The translations under genes were made by a program, and so were the position numbers. A stretch of 64,000 nucleotides of DNA, taken from Maridesulfovibrio ferrireducens (GTDB lineage: Bacteria; Desulfobacterota; Desulfovibrionia; Desulfovibrionales; Desulfovibrionaceae). Below are positions 37,645 to 45,225 of the stretch, one piece after another. Position 1 is the first letter of the stretch. Every line of letters starts with the position of its first letter. Where the stretch lies: positions 644,566 to 708,565 of the forward strand of contig NZ_FNGA01000003.1 of NCBI RefSeq assembly GCF_900101105.1, written 5' to 3'. The notes under the pieces were generated by a model. That model saw only the letters and a program-made list of their open reading frames with translations, had not been told where the DNA came from and made no database searches.

Positions 37645-37705
37645 ATGTCCAAGCCAGTTTACCCAATGTTGCACATTTGGGACTGGCGAGGGAGATTCTC
37701 TCCCT
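37645..37705 (-). other. Candidate origin of transfer (oriT)
   Basis: An imperfect stem-loop lies at 37653-37687: GCCAGT and CCCAA (separated by a 3-base bulge) pair with TTGGG and ACTGGC around a 10-base loop. On the minus strand one arm ends in CTGGCTT (37657-37651), close to the ColE1 nic sequence CTGG/CTTA as I recall it. A second 7-bp inverted repeat follows (37689-37695 with 37699-37705). It lies about 60-120 bases before mobC, the usual place. Confidence 0.5.
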
Positions 37706-37767
37706 TCGATCCCACACAAGATTAAGAGTCGTGCAAGCACGGTTTCCTCTGCGAGGTTTTGACTCCA

Positions 37768-38073
37768 ATGAATATAAAAGACGAAAAACGCACAGCCTTC
37801 GTGAACACAAGAGTCACTCCGACAGAAAAGGCAATACTCACCCTTCAGGCTAAAACCGAAGGCATGAGTTTGGGCGATTACGTGCGCGTGCAACTGGATC
37901 GCCCAAGAGTCAGAAAAACAAAAGCGGAGAGACAAAAAGTCATTCAACTTGTCCGCATCGGCAATAATTTAAACCAGCTTGCACGCTGGGCAAATACCTA
38001 TAAAAAAAATGCCGAATCTGCACAGGTTGTGCTTGGACTTCTTGAAATTGAGGAGAAGTTAAAATGCTTATGA
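37768..38073 (+). CDS. mobC: MobC/MbeC-like relaxosome accessory protein
   Basis: The 101-residue basic protein has an N-terminal ribbon-helix-helix (TAFVNTRVTPTEKAILTLQAKTEGMSLGDYVRVQL) and the C-terminal block RIGNNLNQLARWAN typical of MobC/MbeC nicking-accessory proteins. These bind oriT and help the relaxase open it. I chose ATG 37768 because homologs start there; an in-frame TTG lies three codons earlier. It overlaps mobA by ten bases and lies directly after the putative oriT. Confidence 0.85.
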   Translation: MNIKDEKRTAFVNTRVTPTEKAILTLQAKTEGMSLGDYVRVQLDRPRVRKTKAERQKVIQLVRIGNNLNQLARWANTYKKNAESAQVVLGLLEIEEKLKCL

Positions 38074-39563
38074 AAGTATTCAGACATGGAGTCGGACGAG
38101 GCTCAAAAGTCATCGGCTACGTTACCGACAAGAATAAAAGAGAAAAGAGTCCGCCCGAAGTTCTGCGCGGTGATCCAGATTTAGTTTGTGATCTAATCGA
38201 TACCACTTCCCGCAAATGGCGTTACACCTCCGGCGTTCTTTCATGGGCTCCAGAAGACAAGGTTACGCCCGAAAACGAGAAAAAGCTCATGGATGGTTTT
38301 GAATCTATAGCTTTCGCAGGAATGGAACCGGACCAATATTCAATACTATGGGTACGACACAGCCACGCCGGACATCATGAATTGCATTTTGTAATCCCGC
38401 GCACAGAATTGCGAACAGATAAAGCTTTCAACCCATGTCCGCCCGGTTGGGACAAGCAATATAATCCTTGGTGTGAACTTCACAATCGCCGTCACAACTG
38501 GGCACGTCCAGATGAATTGAGACGTGCGCGTCTGGTCAGCCCCGGAAGTTCTATCCAGAGCTACAAAGCTGGCAATGCTTCTGAAGTCCGAAAGACCGTA
38601 ACTGAAGCTCTGGTTCAGGGCGTTGAAGCCGGTCTTATTCATAACCGGCAAGACATTGTTAAAACACTTGAGGATTTTGGTTTTACCGTTCCCCGCAAGG
38701 GCAAGGATTATATAACTATTGAGCAGCCACAAAATGAAAACATGTCAGTTTCTCAAAAGAGAAAGAACCGCCGTATTAGGCTAAAAGGAGTGCTTTATGG
38801 AGAATCATGGACAGCCGAACAGTTCAAACAACGCGCTGAGCTTAGCCGAGAAAATGAAACAGCAGATGGACGAGCAAGCGCAGATTTCCAAAGAGATAAT
38901 TCAAAAAGGATTGAAGTGCTTCAGCAACGAGTTGCAGATATCTGCAAAACGAGAGCTGAATACCATAGAAGCCGCTATGAAAAAGGATGTATCCGAGGTC
39001 AAGAAGTTGCAGCAAAACTTGATCCGAGACATGCGCCAATCCTTAAAGTTCCCCGTAGCAATCTCCATGGCCATGACAATAATAAGTTGTTTAGTTTTGG
39101 TGGGCGGAACCTTGTTCTGGATAAACATTCAGGGCAGCACCCTTTCAGAGCTTTCCCAGAAGATAGAACGACAGAAAGTAATAGAGAACAAAATCAAAAG
39201 CTGGGGAGTAACAACCTATCAGGAAAAACACCGGAGATTCTTAGTTCTTCCGCCAGGAACGAACACGGAACAGATATGGAAAGTCGGAAACCGTCCCGCC
39301 ATTTTACTCAAGGATTAAGCCATGAACGAATTAAAGAAGACCTTATCGGAGACATTGAGCCGAATGGAAAAAGAACAGAGTCACCGTCTGGACGATCAAG
39401 ATCAGCGGATAGCCAAGATGGAAAGGGAAATTCAAGGCTGCCGGGATTTGCTGAGCGAATTGGAGCGAGTCTTGAGCGAGTTGGAAATGTTGTTCAGGCA
39501 ATGAAAAAGTTAATGCGAAGGATTAAGAAAAAGCCCCTTCGGAAGGTTGGGAGGGGAAGATAG
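38064..39563 (+). CDS. mobA: ColE1-type relaxase MobA/MbeA
   Basis: The relaxase nicks oriT and pilots the strand through a helper conjugation channel. The 499-residue protein aligns by eye with ColE1 MbeA from its first residues: Tyr19 (KVIGY) matches the catalytic tyrosine, TSGVLSWAPED and QYSILWVRH follow, and RLKGVLYGESW ends the nuclease part. The metal signature is His99-Glu106-His108, where ColE1 has His-Glu-Asn. The C-terminal 240 residues are hydrophilic and basic because the same bases encode two other proteins in the +1 frame. A GAGGAG site lies eight bases before ATG 38064. Confidence 0.9.
   Translation: MLMKVFRHGVGRGSKVIGYVTDKNKREKSPPEVLRGDPDLVCDLIDTTSRKWRYTSGVLSWAPEDKVTPENEKKLMDGFESIAFAGMEPDQYSILWVRHSHAGHHELHFVIPRTELRTDKAFNPCPPGWDKQYNPWCELHNRRHNWARPDELRRARLVSPGSSIQSYKAGNASEVRKTVTEALVQGVEAGLIHNRQDIVKTLEDFGFTVPRKGKDYITIEQPQNENMSVSQKRKNRRIRLKGVLYGESWTAEQFKQRAELSRENETADGRASADFQRDNSKRIEVLQQRVADICKTRAEYHRSRYEKGCIRGQEVAAKLDPRHAPILKVPRSNLHGHDNNKLFSFGGRNLVLDKHSGQHPFRAFPEDRTTESNREQNQKLGSNNLSGKTPEILSSSARNEHGTDMESRKPSRHFTQGLSHERIKEDLIGDIEPNGKRTESPSGRSRSADSQDGKGNSRLPGFAERIGASLERVGNVVQAMKKLMRRIKKKPLRKVGRGR
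38797..39318 (+). CDS. mobB: MbeB-like mobilization protein nested in mobA
   Basis: This 173-residue protein is encoded in the +1 frame wholly inside mobA. It begins MENHGQPNSSNNALSLAEKM, continues as a long helical segment rich in Gln, Glu and Lys (about 20-85) and has a transmembrane helix (about 87-110; SMAMTIISCLVLVGGTLFW). ColE1 carries mbeB in the same nested position, and the N-terminal LAEKMKQQMDEQAQ pattern fits that family. An AAAGGAG ribosome site precedes the ATG by about six bases, inside mobA. MbeB proteins help deliver the relaxosome to the membrane. Confidence 0.75.
   Translation: MENHGQPNSSNNALSLAEKMKQQMDEQAQISKEIIQKGLKCFSNELQISAKRELNTIEAAMKKDVSEVKKLQQNLIRDMRQSLKFPVAISMAMTIISCLVLVGGTLFWINIQGSTLSELSQKIERQKVIENKIKSWGVTTYQEKHRRFLVLPPGTNTEQIWKVGNRPAILLKD
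39322..39504 (+). CDS. mobD: MbeD-like mobilization protein nested in mobA
   Basis: This 60-residue protein lies in the same frame as the MbeB-like gene, three bases after its stop and inside mobA. It is almost entirely coiled coil (MNELKKTLSETLSRMEKEQS..., ...RDLLSELERVLSELEML). ColE1 mbeD also lies within mbeA after mbeB and encodes a small coiled-coil protein involved in mobilization and entry exclusion. A ribosome site AAGGATTAAGCC precedes the ATG. The position is the main evidence. Confidence 0.65.
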   Translation: MNELKKTLSETLSRMEKEQSHRLDDQDQRIAKMEREIQGCRDLLSELERVLSELEMLFRQ

Positions 39564-39647
39564 GCCATCGTTCAGAGATTAAATACTAGGAACTCCACAT
39601 CTTACGAAAAAATTATAAATAGGAGCATAAACTTGATTAGTTATCGA

Positions 39648-39680
39648 TTGACTACAATGTATACAATGAATACATTGTAT
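39648..39680 (+). promoter_or_regulatory. Promoter and operator of the toxin-antitoxin pair
   Basis: TTGACT (39648-39653) is followed after 17 bases by TACATT (39671-39676). A 9-bp inverted repeat (39654-39662 with 39670-39678) overlaps the spacer and -10, and the half-site TACAATG occurs twice in direct orientation. This fits autorepression by the ribbon-helix-helix antitoxin. Confidence 0.65.
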
Positions 39681-39694
39681 AAAAGGAGTTAATC

Positions 39695-39940
39695 ATGAGC
39701 ACAGTAACCGCCCGCGTTTCAGATGAAACCGCAACAAAATTAGACGCCCTAGCAAAGGCTACAAACCGAAGCAAGTCTTTCCTTGTTGCAAGTGCCCTTG
39801 AGCGTTTTTTAGAAGAACAATCATGGCAGATAGCCCAGACTATAGATAGCTTAGAACAAGCCAATAACGGCGAATTCGCTACAGCATTCGAAGTGCAGAG
39901 TGCTTTTGAAAAGTGGGGGCTGAAGGTTGAAGCTGACTAA
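39695..39940 (+). CDS. Ribbon-helix-helix antitoxin (ParD/RelB-like)
   Basis: The 81-residue protein has an N-terminal ribbon-helix-helix (TVTARVSDETATKLDALAKATNRSKSFLVASAL) that should bind the palindrome just upstream, and a C-terminal toxin-binding tail. An AAGGAG site precedes the ATG. The toxin gene starts 14 bases before its stop. Part of a second, decayed copy lies at 44769-44840. The pair probably stabilises the island. Confidence 0.88.
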   Translation: MSTVTARVSDETATKLDALAKATNRSKSFLVASALERFLEEQSWQIAQTIDSLEQANNGEFATAFEVQSAFEKWGLKVEAD

Positions 39941-40205
39941 AATACGTTGGACAAAGAACGCAATTAGAGACCTTAACTCTATTCGAAGCTACTTAGCCGA
40001 GCAGTCAGATGAAGAGATAATGCAGTCCGAAGCACATCGCATCTGGGATGGCTGCCAACGACTCAAACAATTCCCTGAAAGCGGTCGTCCTGGCCGAGTC
40101 CCTATGACAAGAGAAGTTATTATCTCACCTTACATCATCCCTTACCGCATTCAGGGTGATGCTGTGGATATTTTGAATGTTTTCCATTCATCTCAAAAAT
40201 ATTGA
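39927..40205 (+). CDS. RelE/ParE-family toxin
   Basis: The 92-residue basic protein has the ParE fold blocks KIRWTKNAIRDLNSIRSYL, RLKQFPESGRPGRVPMTREVIISPY and the C-terminal VDILNVFHSSQKY. Members inhibit gyrase (ParE) or cleave mRNA (RelE); sequence alone does not settle which. The 14-base overlap with the antitoxin gene gives coupled translation. The region 40206-40412 between it and the convergent regulator holds no gene I can support. Confidence 0.88.
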   Translation: MKLTKIRWTKNAIRDLNSIRSYLAEQSDEEIMQSEAHRIWDGCQRLKQFPESGRPGRVPMTREVIISPYIIPYRIQGDAVDILNVFHSSQKY

Positions 40206-40412
40206 TGTGCTTATTGCATGAGACAAGTGAGATTATTGTATAATTAGCAACCAGTCAGAAGGCAGGGATTATGCTGGTAAAGTTTTACAGATACATAAAG
40301 CAGATAGAAGCATCACCTGTAAGATCAGAGCAAATTGTATTTTGGATAATTGTTCCTGTCTTACTGAAGACGTCAATGACAATACTTCTTCACCAAACTT
40401 TTACAACAAGGG

Positions 40413-41771
40413 TTACATACCATACTTTTTCAACTTATTATTCAGTGTAGTTCTTGTAATATTGAGAATTTTTGAGGCTTCACTCTTGTTCCAGCACGTC
40501 TTTTCAAGTGTCGCAAGAATTGCCTGTTTCTGTATGGCCTCAAGCGGCTGCCCGCCAAGTTGAAGAGTATTTGCTCCTGTTGATTCATTCAATTCATAAC
40601 TTTCGACAACAGAAGGGGGGAGTTCCTTCTCCGTCACATACTCTCCCATCGAAAGTATAACCGCCCGTTCAACCGTATTTTCCAGTTCCCGCACATTCCC
40701 CGGCCAGGAATGACGAATAAGCATATCCATGGCGACAGGCGTGAACCCAATTATTTTTTTCCTGTTTTTATCGGCAAATTGTTTAAGGAAGAAATTTGCA
40801 AGCAAAGGAACATCATCCTGACGATCACGGAGTGCTGGCATTTTCAAGGCCATGACGTGTAGACGATAATAGAGATCTTCACGAAAGTTACCTTTTTCTA
40901 CTTCCTTTTTGAGATCTCTGTTTGTTGCAGCAACGATACGAACATCAACAGGTAGCGGTGTGTCGCTGCCTAGCCTTTGGACCTCTCGTTCTTGAACAGC
41001 TCTGAGTAGTTTTGCTTGCATAGGCAAGGGAATCTCCCCAATTTCATCAAGGAAAATTGTCCCTTTGTTGGCTTGCATAAACCGACCATCGCGTCTTTTG
41101 TCAGCACCTGTGAAAGCACCTTTCTCATGTCCGAAAAGCTCTGATTCCAATAGGGTTTCGGAAAGGGCTGCACAGTTAATTGTAACGAGTTGCTTATGTT
41201 TTCTATTACTATTGAAGTGTATTGCCCGAGCGACGAGCTCCTTGCCTGTCCCGGACTCTCCGGTAATCAAAACAGTTGCTTCAGTAGGGGCAACGACTTT
41301 CACCATCTCAGTGACTTCAGCCATGGCGGGACTAGATCCAATAATGCCGCCAAGAGTTTGTTCAGGAGATACGGCCTCCTTGAGGGACCTATTTTCATCA
41401 GACAGGCGCCTATGATCGAGAGCTCGTTCAAGGATGATTTTGAGTTCATCAAAATTTAGCGGCTTGGTCAGATAGTCGTAAGCTCCAAGCTTCATGGCTT
41501 CAACAGCTATTTCAACCGATGAGTAAGCCGTCATTATCAATACGGGGATGGCAGGATTGAATGCCTTGATTTCTTCCAAAGCCTCTATCCCGCTGACCGT
41601 CGCCATGCGTACGTCCATAAGGACGGCATCGTACGGCTGGTCTTTAACGGCAGTAATTGCTTCTGCTCCATCTGTGACCGAAGAGGTCGAATAGCCCCAG
41701 CCTCCAAGGACAGTTTCAAGCATCGCGAGGTGGCCCTTTTCATCGTCTACAATAAGTATTGTTGCTTTCAT
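40413..41771 (-). CDS. Sigma-54-dependent response regulator, ZraR/NtrC type
   Basis: The 452-residue protein has a receiver (about 1-120; Asp in AVLMDVRM), an AAA+ sigma-54 activation domain (about 140-375; Walker A GESGTGKE, the sigma-54 contact loop ekGAFTGA, Walker B GTIFLDEIGE) and a Fis-type helix-turn-helix (about 415-450; NKSEASKILNITRTTLNNKL). I chose ATG 41771, where the receiver begins, over a GTG three codons earlier. It follows the sensor kinase gene by 21 bases. The likely target is the sigma-54 promoter at 43734. Confidence 0.93.
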   Translation of the reverse strand: MKATILIVDDEKGHLAMLETVLGGWGYSTSSVTDGAEAITAVKDQPYDAVLMDVRMATVSGIEALEEIKAFNPAIPVLIMTAYSSVEIAVEAMKLGAYDYLTKPLNFDELKIILERALDHRRLSDENRSLKEAVSPEQTLGGIIGSSPAMAEVTEMVKVVAPTEATVLITGESGTGKELVARAIHFNSNRKHKQLVTINCAALSETLLESELFGHEKGAFTGADKRRDGRFMQANKGTIFLDEIGEIPLPMQAKLLRAVQEREVQRLGSDTPLPVDVRIVAATNRDLKKEVEKGNFREDLYYRLHVMALKMPALRDRQDDVPLLANFFLKQFADKNRKKIIGFTPVAMDMLIRHSWPGNVRELENTVERAVILSMGEYVTEKELPPSVVESYELNESTGANTLQLGGQPLEAIQKQAILATLEKTCWNKSEASKILNITRTTLNNKLKKYGM

Positions 41772-41792
41772 TTTGCACACTTTGGGGAAATT

Positions 41793-43568
41793 TTATATTA
41801 AAGAAATTGTGAATGTCGTGCCTTTGCCTTCCAAGCTTGATATGTCGACACTTCCACCATGGCCTTCCACTATTTTTCTAACGACAGCGAGACCGAGACC
41901 GGTTCCCTTATTTTTTGTCGTGAAATACGGATCAAAAATATTAGCCTTGTTCTCTTCAGGAATACCAACTCCAGTGTCAGACACTGTGATCAGTACACTA
42001 GAACCAGAAGCTCGTACGTTAATTGACAATTGGCCCCCGCTCTCCATTGCCTGAATACCATTAAGGCCGATATTGAGAAGAGCTTGAACTATACGATCTG
42101 CATCGAGTTGAATTTGTGGCAGGCCCTGATCAACTTGGGTTACAATTTCAATGCCCTTACTTATCGCATCTTGTTGGAGCAACCGGGAAACAGTATCTAG
42201 GACGACATTCATATCGGCTTTCTCAAGCTTGAAATCCGAAGGACGGGTAAATTCCAGTAGCTCCGATATGACCCTGTTGAGCCGCTCAGTTTCGGAGATC
42301 ATCACTTTTGCAGCCTTTTGATTCTCACTTCCTTCATCAAAAAGACCCGCAAAGTAGGTTGCAAAACCTTTGATACTACTGAGTGGATTGCGCACCTCAT
42401 GTGCGATGCCTGCAGCAAGGTTGCCAATAGCAGCCATTTTCTCACGTTGTCTCATCTCTGATTGGAGTCGATGGATCTCTGTGAGGTCGTTCAAAATGAT
42501 TATTTTCCCAAGATGAAGCCCTTCATCTGTAACCACGGGAGCCACGCTTATGTTGACAGGAAAAATCTTTCCGGCTGCCTTTAGTGAAAGCTCTCTGGTG
42601 ATGGGGGTTTCCATACTTGCGCCATCTTCAGAAAGTTTGATGATATTTGCAGGAAGAATTTCATCCACAGATCGGTTGATGACTACTTTTTCTTCAACTC
42701 CAAGAAGAGAGGCGGCATCCTTGTTAAAATGCGTGATACTTCCGTCAGGGCCGACCACGACTAAACCAACAGGGAGATTCGAGACAATTTCCGAAGCAAA
42801 CGCCTGGGTGTCTTTCAACTGTTTATTAGACCGTTGATATGCTTGGACCCACACCAGCGAGACCATGCAACCAAGAGCGACTAACAACAGCACTACTGAT
42901 GTCGAAGCCATAATTTTGATATCCTCTTCGCGAGCATCAACAAACGGCTGTATATCCAGTCCTATGAAGATGAGAGGTTTGGTCATGCCTTCTTGAAATT
43001 GCTGTGTATGCATCCTACCCATATGTGCTCTTGGGCGTTTTACCCCATCAGGAGTGCGATTCTGCATCCTGTTCCCCATCATATAACCCCGCATTTGATC
43101 CCTGTCGGAGTCGAGGGTGATGAATTCTTTGAATACTATGAATGAATTAGGGATATGGTTGTCCTCTAATATTTTCCATTGAGCATTTTGAGTTGGAGAC
43201 AAGGCTTTAATTTGAGATTCGGTAAGGAATACTTCGCCAATTTGTTCCGGATTACTATGAGCAATTACCTTACCAGATTGATCTGTGAGCGTTATATAGA
43301 GGATGTTTGGCAACTCGGCTGTTGCGTCAATCAATGCCTGCAACCTGCTTTCGGTGCCAAATCTGCTCATCCTTCCAGCTCGTGCTCCAGCCTCAAAGGA
43401 TTTGATAAGAGCTCCCCCTTTTTCGCCAAGTACCTTCTCCATGTACCGCACTTCACGATTATAGTTGAATACAGCGAGTGCGACGATAACCAGAGTCAAA
43501 ATCGCAGTCATTCCTATGATGAGCCATATTGATGCGGTACTTCTTAACAATCGTTTTTGAATTTTCAC
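41793..43568 (-). CDS. Membrane sensor histidine kinase, ZraS-like
   Basis: The 591-residue protein has a first transmembrane helix (about 12-35), a periplasmic domain (about 36-220), a second helix (about 222-245), a PAS domain (about 260-370), HisKA with the His in AAGIAHEVRNPLSSIKG (about 390) and HATPase_c with VSDTGVGIPEE and GTGLGLAVV. The periplasmic part contains a Met/His/Arg-rich stretch (MMGNRMQNR..., RAHMGRMHTQQF) that could bind metal. Translation starts at GTG. Together with the regulator and the divergent ZraP-like gene it forms a metal or envelope-stress module. Confidence 0.92.
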   Translation of the reverse strand: MKIQKRLLRSTASIWLIIGMTAILTLVIVALAVFNYNREVRYMEKVLGEKGGALIKSFEAGARAGRMSRFGTESRLQALIDATAELPNILYITLTDQSGKVIAHSNPEQIGEVFLTESQIKALSPTQNAQWKILEDNHIPNSFIVFKEFITLDSDRDQMRGYMMGNRMQNRTPDGVKRPRAHMGRMHTQQFQEGMTKPLIFIGLDIQPFVDAREEDIKIMASTSVVLLLVALGCMVSLVWVQAYQRSNKQLKDTQAFASEIVSNLPVGLVVVGPDGSITHFNKDAASLLGVEEKVVINRSVDEILPANIIKLSEDGASMETPITRELSLKAAGKIFPVNISVAPVVTDEGLHLGKIIILNDLTEIHRLQSEMRQREKMAAIGNLAAGIAHEVRNPLSSIKGFATYFAGLFDEGSENQKAAKVMISETERLNRVISELLEFTRPSDFKLEKADMNVVLDTVSRLLQQDAISKGIEIVTQVDQGLPQIQLDADRIVQALLNIGLNGIQAMESGGQLSINVRASGSSVLITVSDTGVGIPEENKANIFDPYFTTKNKGTGLGLAVVRKIVEGHGGSVDISSLEGKGTTFTISLI

Positions 43569-43589
43569 TCTAGGCCTGCGGGATGTCGC

Positions 43590-43637
43590 TGGTTAATTTT
43601 TAGACACTAGGCATTCAATCTGATTAAAAATTAACCA
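43590..43637. promoter_or_regulatory. 13-bp inverted repeat, possible enhancer site of the sigma-54 regulator
   Basis: TGGTTAATTTTTA (43590-43602) and its exact complement (43625-43637) flank a 22-base spacer. The centre lies about 120 bases before the sigma-54 promoter and 45 bases before the sensor kinase start, where NtrC-type activators bind. A terminator role is unlikely because no gene ends there. Confidence 0.5.
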
Positions 43638-43733
43638 CAATATAGTTGATTGGCAAGTATAAAAGAGATGGCATAACACACTTCACCAGCAAAAAATCCA
43701 TAATAACAATTACTTGCAAGAATTATCGATTGT

Positions 43734-43750
43734 TTGGCATGGAGATTGCC
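43734..43750 (+). promoter_or_regulatory. Sigma-54 (-24/-12) promoter of the ZraP-like gene
   Basis: TTGGCATGGAGATTGCC matches the consensus TGGCAC-N5-TTGC with correct GG to GC spacing of 12 bases. It lies about 45 bases before the ZraP-like start codon and is divergent from a sigma-54 activator operon. Confidence 0.8.
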
Positions 43751-43794
43751 TTATAGGTTTTAACGTCACCAACCAAAAAACTGAGGATATTATC

Positions 43795-44226
43795 ATGAAG
43801 AAGACTATTATGACACTCACACTGGTACTAGCTGTTGCATTTATTTCTACCAATGCCATGGCGTGGGGAATGAACGGTGGGAATGGTAACTGCTACAATA
43901 TGAATAACAATAATGGGGTTAACTCCCAAGTTGACCCTCAAGTCTATCAAGATTTTATGAATTCAACTGTAAAGCTTCGTGCAACAATCGATGCTGACAG
44001 AGCCGAAATAGCAGCACTTATGGCAAGCCCCACACCGGATGCCACGAGAGTTCGTGCCCTAACTGAACAAATCAACGAGAAGTTTGCTACGCTTAATCAG
44101 AAGGCCACAACACTGAACCTGCCGACATACGGCATGATGGGGAGTGGTATGATGAAGCGCAGCATGAGGGGGCGCGGTATGAGGGGCTCCAATGGTAACC
44201 GCAATGGCTACGGTTGCAATTGGTAG
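43795..44226 (+). CDS. ZraP/Spy-like periplasmic metal-binding chaperone
   Basis: The 143-residue protein has a signal peptide (about 1-22, ending NAMA). The mature part begins with a Gly/Asn/Met-rich segment and continues with two helices of the Spy/CpxP/ZraP type (VYQDFMNSTVKLRATIDADRAEIAALM, TRVRALTEQINEKFATLNQKA) and a Met/Arg/Gly-rich tail. I chose ATG 43795, which has a GAGGA site and starts a normal signal peptide, over an in-frame start 27 codons upstream. The sigma-54 promoter upstream links it to the divergent two-component genes. Confidence 0.87.
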   Translation: MKKTIMTLTLVLAVAFISTNAMAWGMNGGNGNCYNMNNNNGVNSQVDPQVYQDFMNSTVKLRATIDADRAEIAALMASPTPDATRVRALTEQINEKFATLNQKATTLNLPTYGMMGSGMMKRSMRGRGMRGSNGNRNGYGCNW

Positions 44227-44295
44227 AGTGAATCAAATCGACGAGATGGAGCCCGTGCTCCTTCTCGTCAAAGACTTTTATCAGGAGAAAATACT

Positions 44296-44550
44296 ATGTG
44301 GAATTGTAATATGGGATTCATGAATGGCACTGGCTGGTTTATGGGAGGGGGAGGATTCGGAATGATCTTTAACCTGCTCATCCTCATCGCCGTAGTTGTT
44401 GTGATATACAAAATTTTTCAAGGGTTTGTCATTCGCCCTGAAGGAAGCAGAGACAGAAATGATTCGTTGGAAATTCTCAAGCGGAAGTTTGCTAACGGTG
44501 AAATCAATGATGAAGAGTACAAGCGAATGCGAGAAGTGCTGGAAAACTGA
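44296..44550 (+). CDS. SHOCT-domain small membrane protein
   Basis: The 84-residue protein starts with a Met/Gly-rich segment, has one transmembrane helix (about 22-43; MIFNLLILIAVVVVIYKIF) and ends with a SHOCT domain (SLEILKRKFANGEINDEEYKRMREVL). Such proteins often accompany heavy-metal or envelope-stress genes. An AGGAG site precedes the ATG. It follows the ZraP-like gene by 69 bases and is probably in the same sigma-54 transcript, ending at the terminator below. Confidence 0.85.
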   Translation: MWNCNMGFMNGTGWFMGGGGFGMIFNLLILIAVVVVIYKIFQGFVIRPEGSRDRNDSLEILKRKFANGEINDEEYKRMREVLEN

Positions 44551-44628
44551 TACAGAAAACGCTGAGAGACTCTGTGCAATAAATCGAGCTATTTTGTTCT
44601 CATCTTAAGAATATTTCTTTTTCGCCAT

Positions 44629-44680
44629 AATAAACCTCTCCATGTATGATGACAATTATACATGGAGAGGTTTATTTTTG
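44629..44680 (+). terminator. Terminator after the SHOCT gene
   Basis: A perfect 18-bp stem (44629-44646 with 44657-44674) with a 10-base loop runs into five Ts. Confidence 0.9.
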
Positions 44681-44768
44681 ACAAACTATTCTTAAATCGG
44701 AAAAACTTTATTTTCACTCTACACATATACTACCCCAGCAATGCAGCAACTATAATTATGTTGCACGA

Positions 44769-44885
44769 ACACGGTAACCGCCCGCGTTTCAGATGAAACC
44801 GCAACAAAGTCAGATGCGCTTGCAAAGGCCGCTAACCGCCAGACACCAAAATATGCCCAAATCACTATAAATTAGAAATTGCACA
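44769..44885 (+). pseudogene. Decayed fragment of a ParD/RelB-like antitoxin gene
   Basis: Bases 44775-44808 are identical to 39705-39738 of the intact antitoxin gene (34 of 34), and similarity continues with substitutions to about 44840 and faintly to about 44875. It lacks a start codon and the toxin gene. The rest of 44551-45225 holds the SHOCT terminator, AT-rich sequence without a gene, and the fbp promoter region. Confidence 0.8.
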
Positions 44886-45139
44886 CCCTATTCCTGATCT
44901 TCACCGCATAGGCTGGAGAAGGCAGCATTGAAGTAAGCTTTGAAGAGGAGTCTATCTAGCTCATTCAAAACTTATGGCTCAGCGGCTTAAGAATCATCTT
45001 TAAAAGTCAAGAACTAGAAGAAGATTCAGTTATCCGGAAATTCCGGAATACTGCTACTAATAGCAAGAGTTACAATTCGATTTTCTATAACCTTTTTAAT
45101 CTGCATTCTAACAAATTCATACCTTTTTAGTATATTTTG

Positions 45140-45188
45140 TTGACAAAACTAAATACCACCCCTACTTGTTATTGAAACTCATTTTCAA
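45140..45188 (+). promoter_or_regulatory. Promoter of fbpABC with a Fur-like palindrome
   Basis: TTGACA at 45140-45145 is a good -35; the matching -10 region near 45163 is weak. The palindrome TTGAAA-CTCAT-TTTCAA at 45172-45188 resembles TGAAA-type Fur boxes and would cover the transcription start, as expected for iron repression. The identification is by eye. Confidence 0.5.
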
Positions 45189-45225
45189 CATCAACAAGAC
45201 GAAAAGTAAAACAACGGAGAAAAAT

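Noticed and set aside
37496..37762. An 88-codon reading frame between the DUF3987 gene and mobC, with an ATGA overlap at its start
   Set aside because: The product has no recognisable composition or motif, and the bases are better explained as the oriT and mobC leader with inverted repeats.
40271..40450. A 59-codon plus-strand frame between the toxin gene and the convergent regulator, with a possible membrane helix
   Set aside because: The ribosome site is poor, it runs into the coding end of the regulator gene, and the composition is not convincing.
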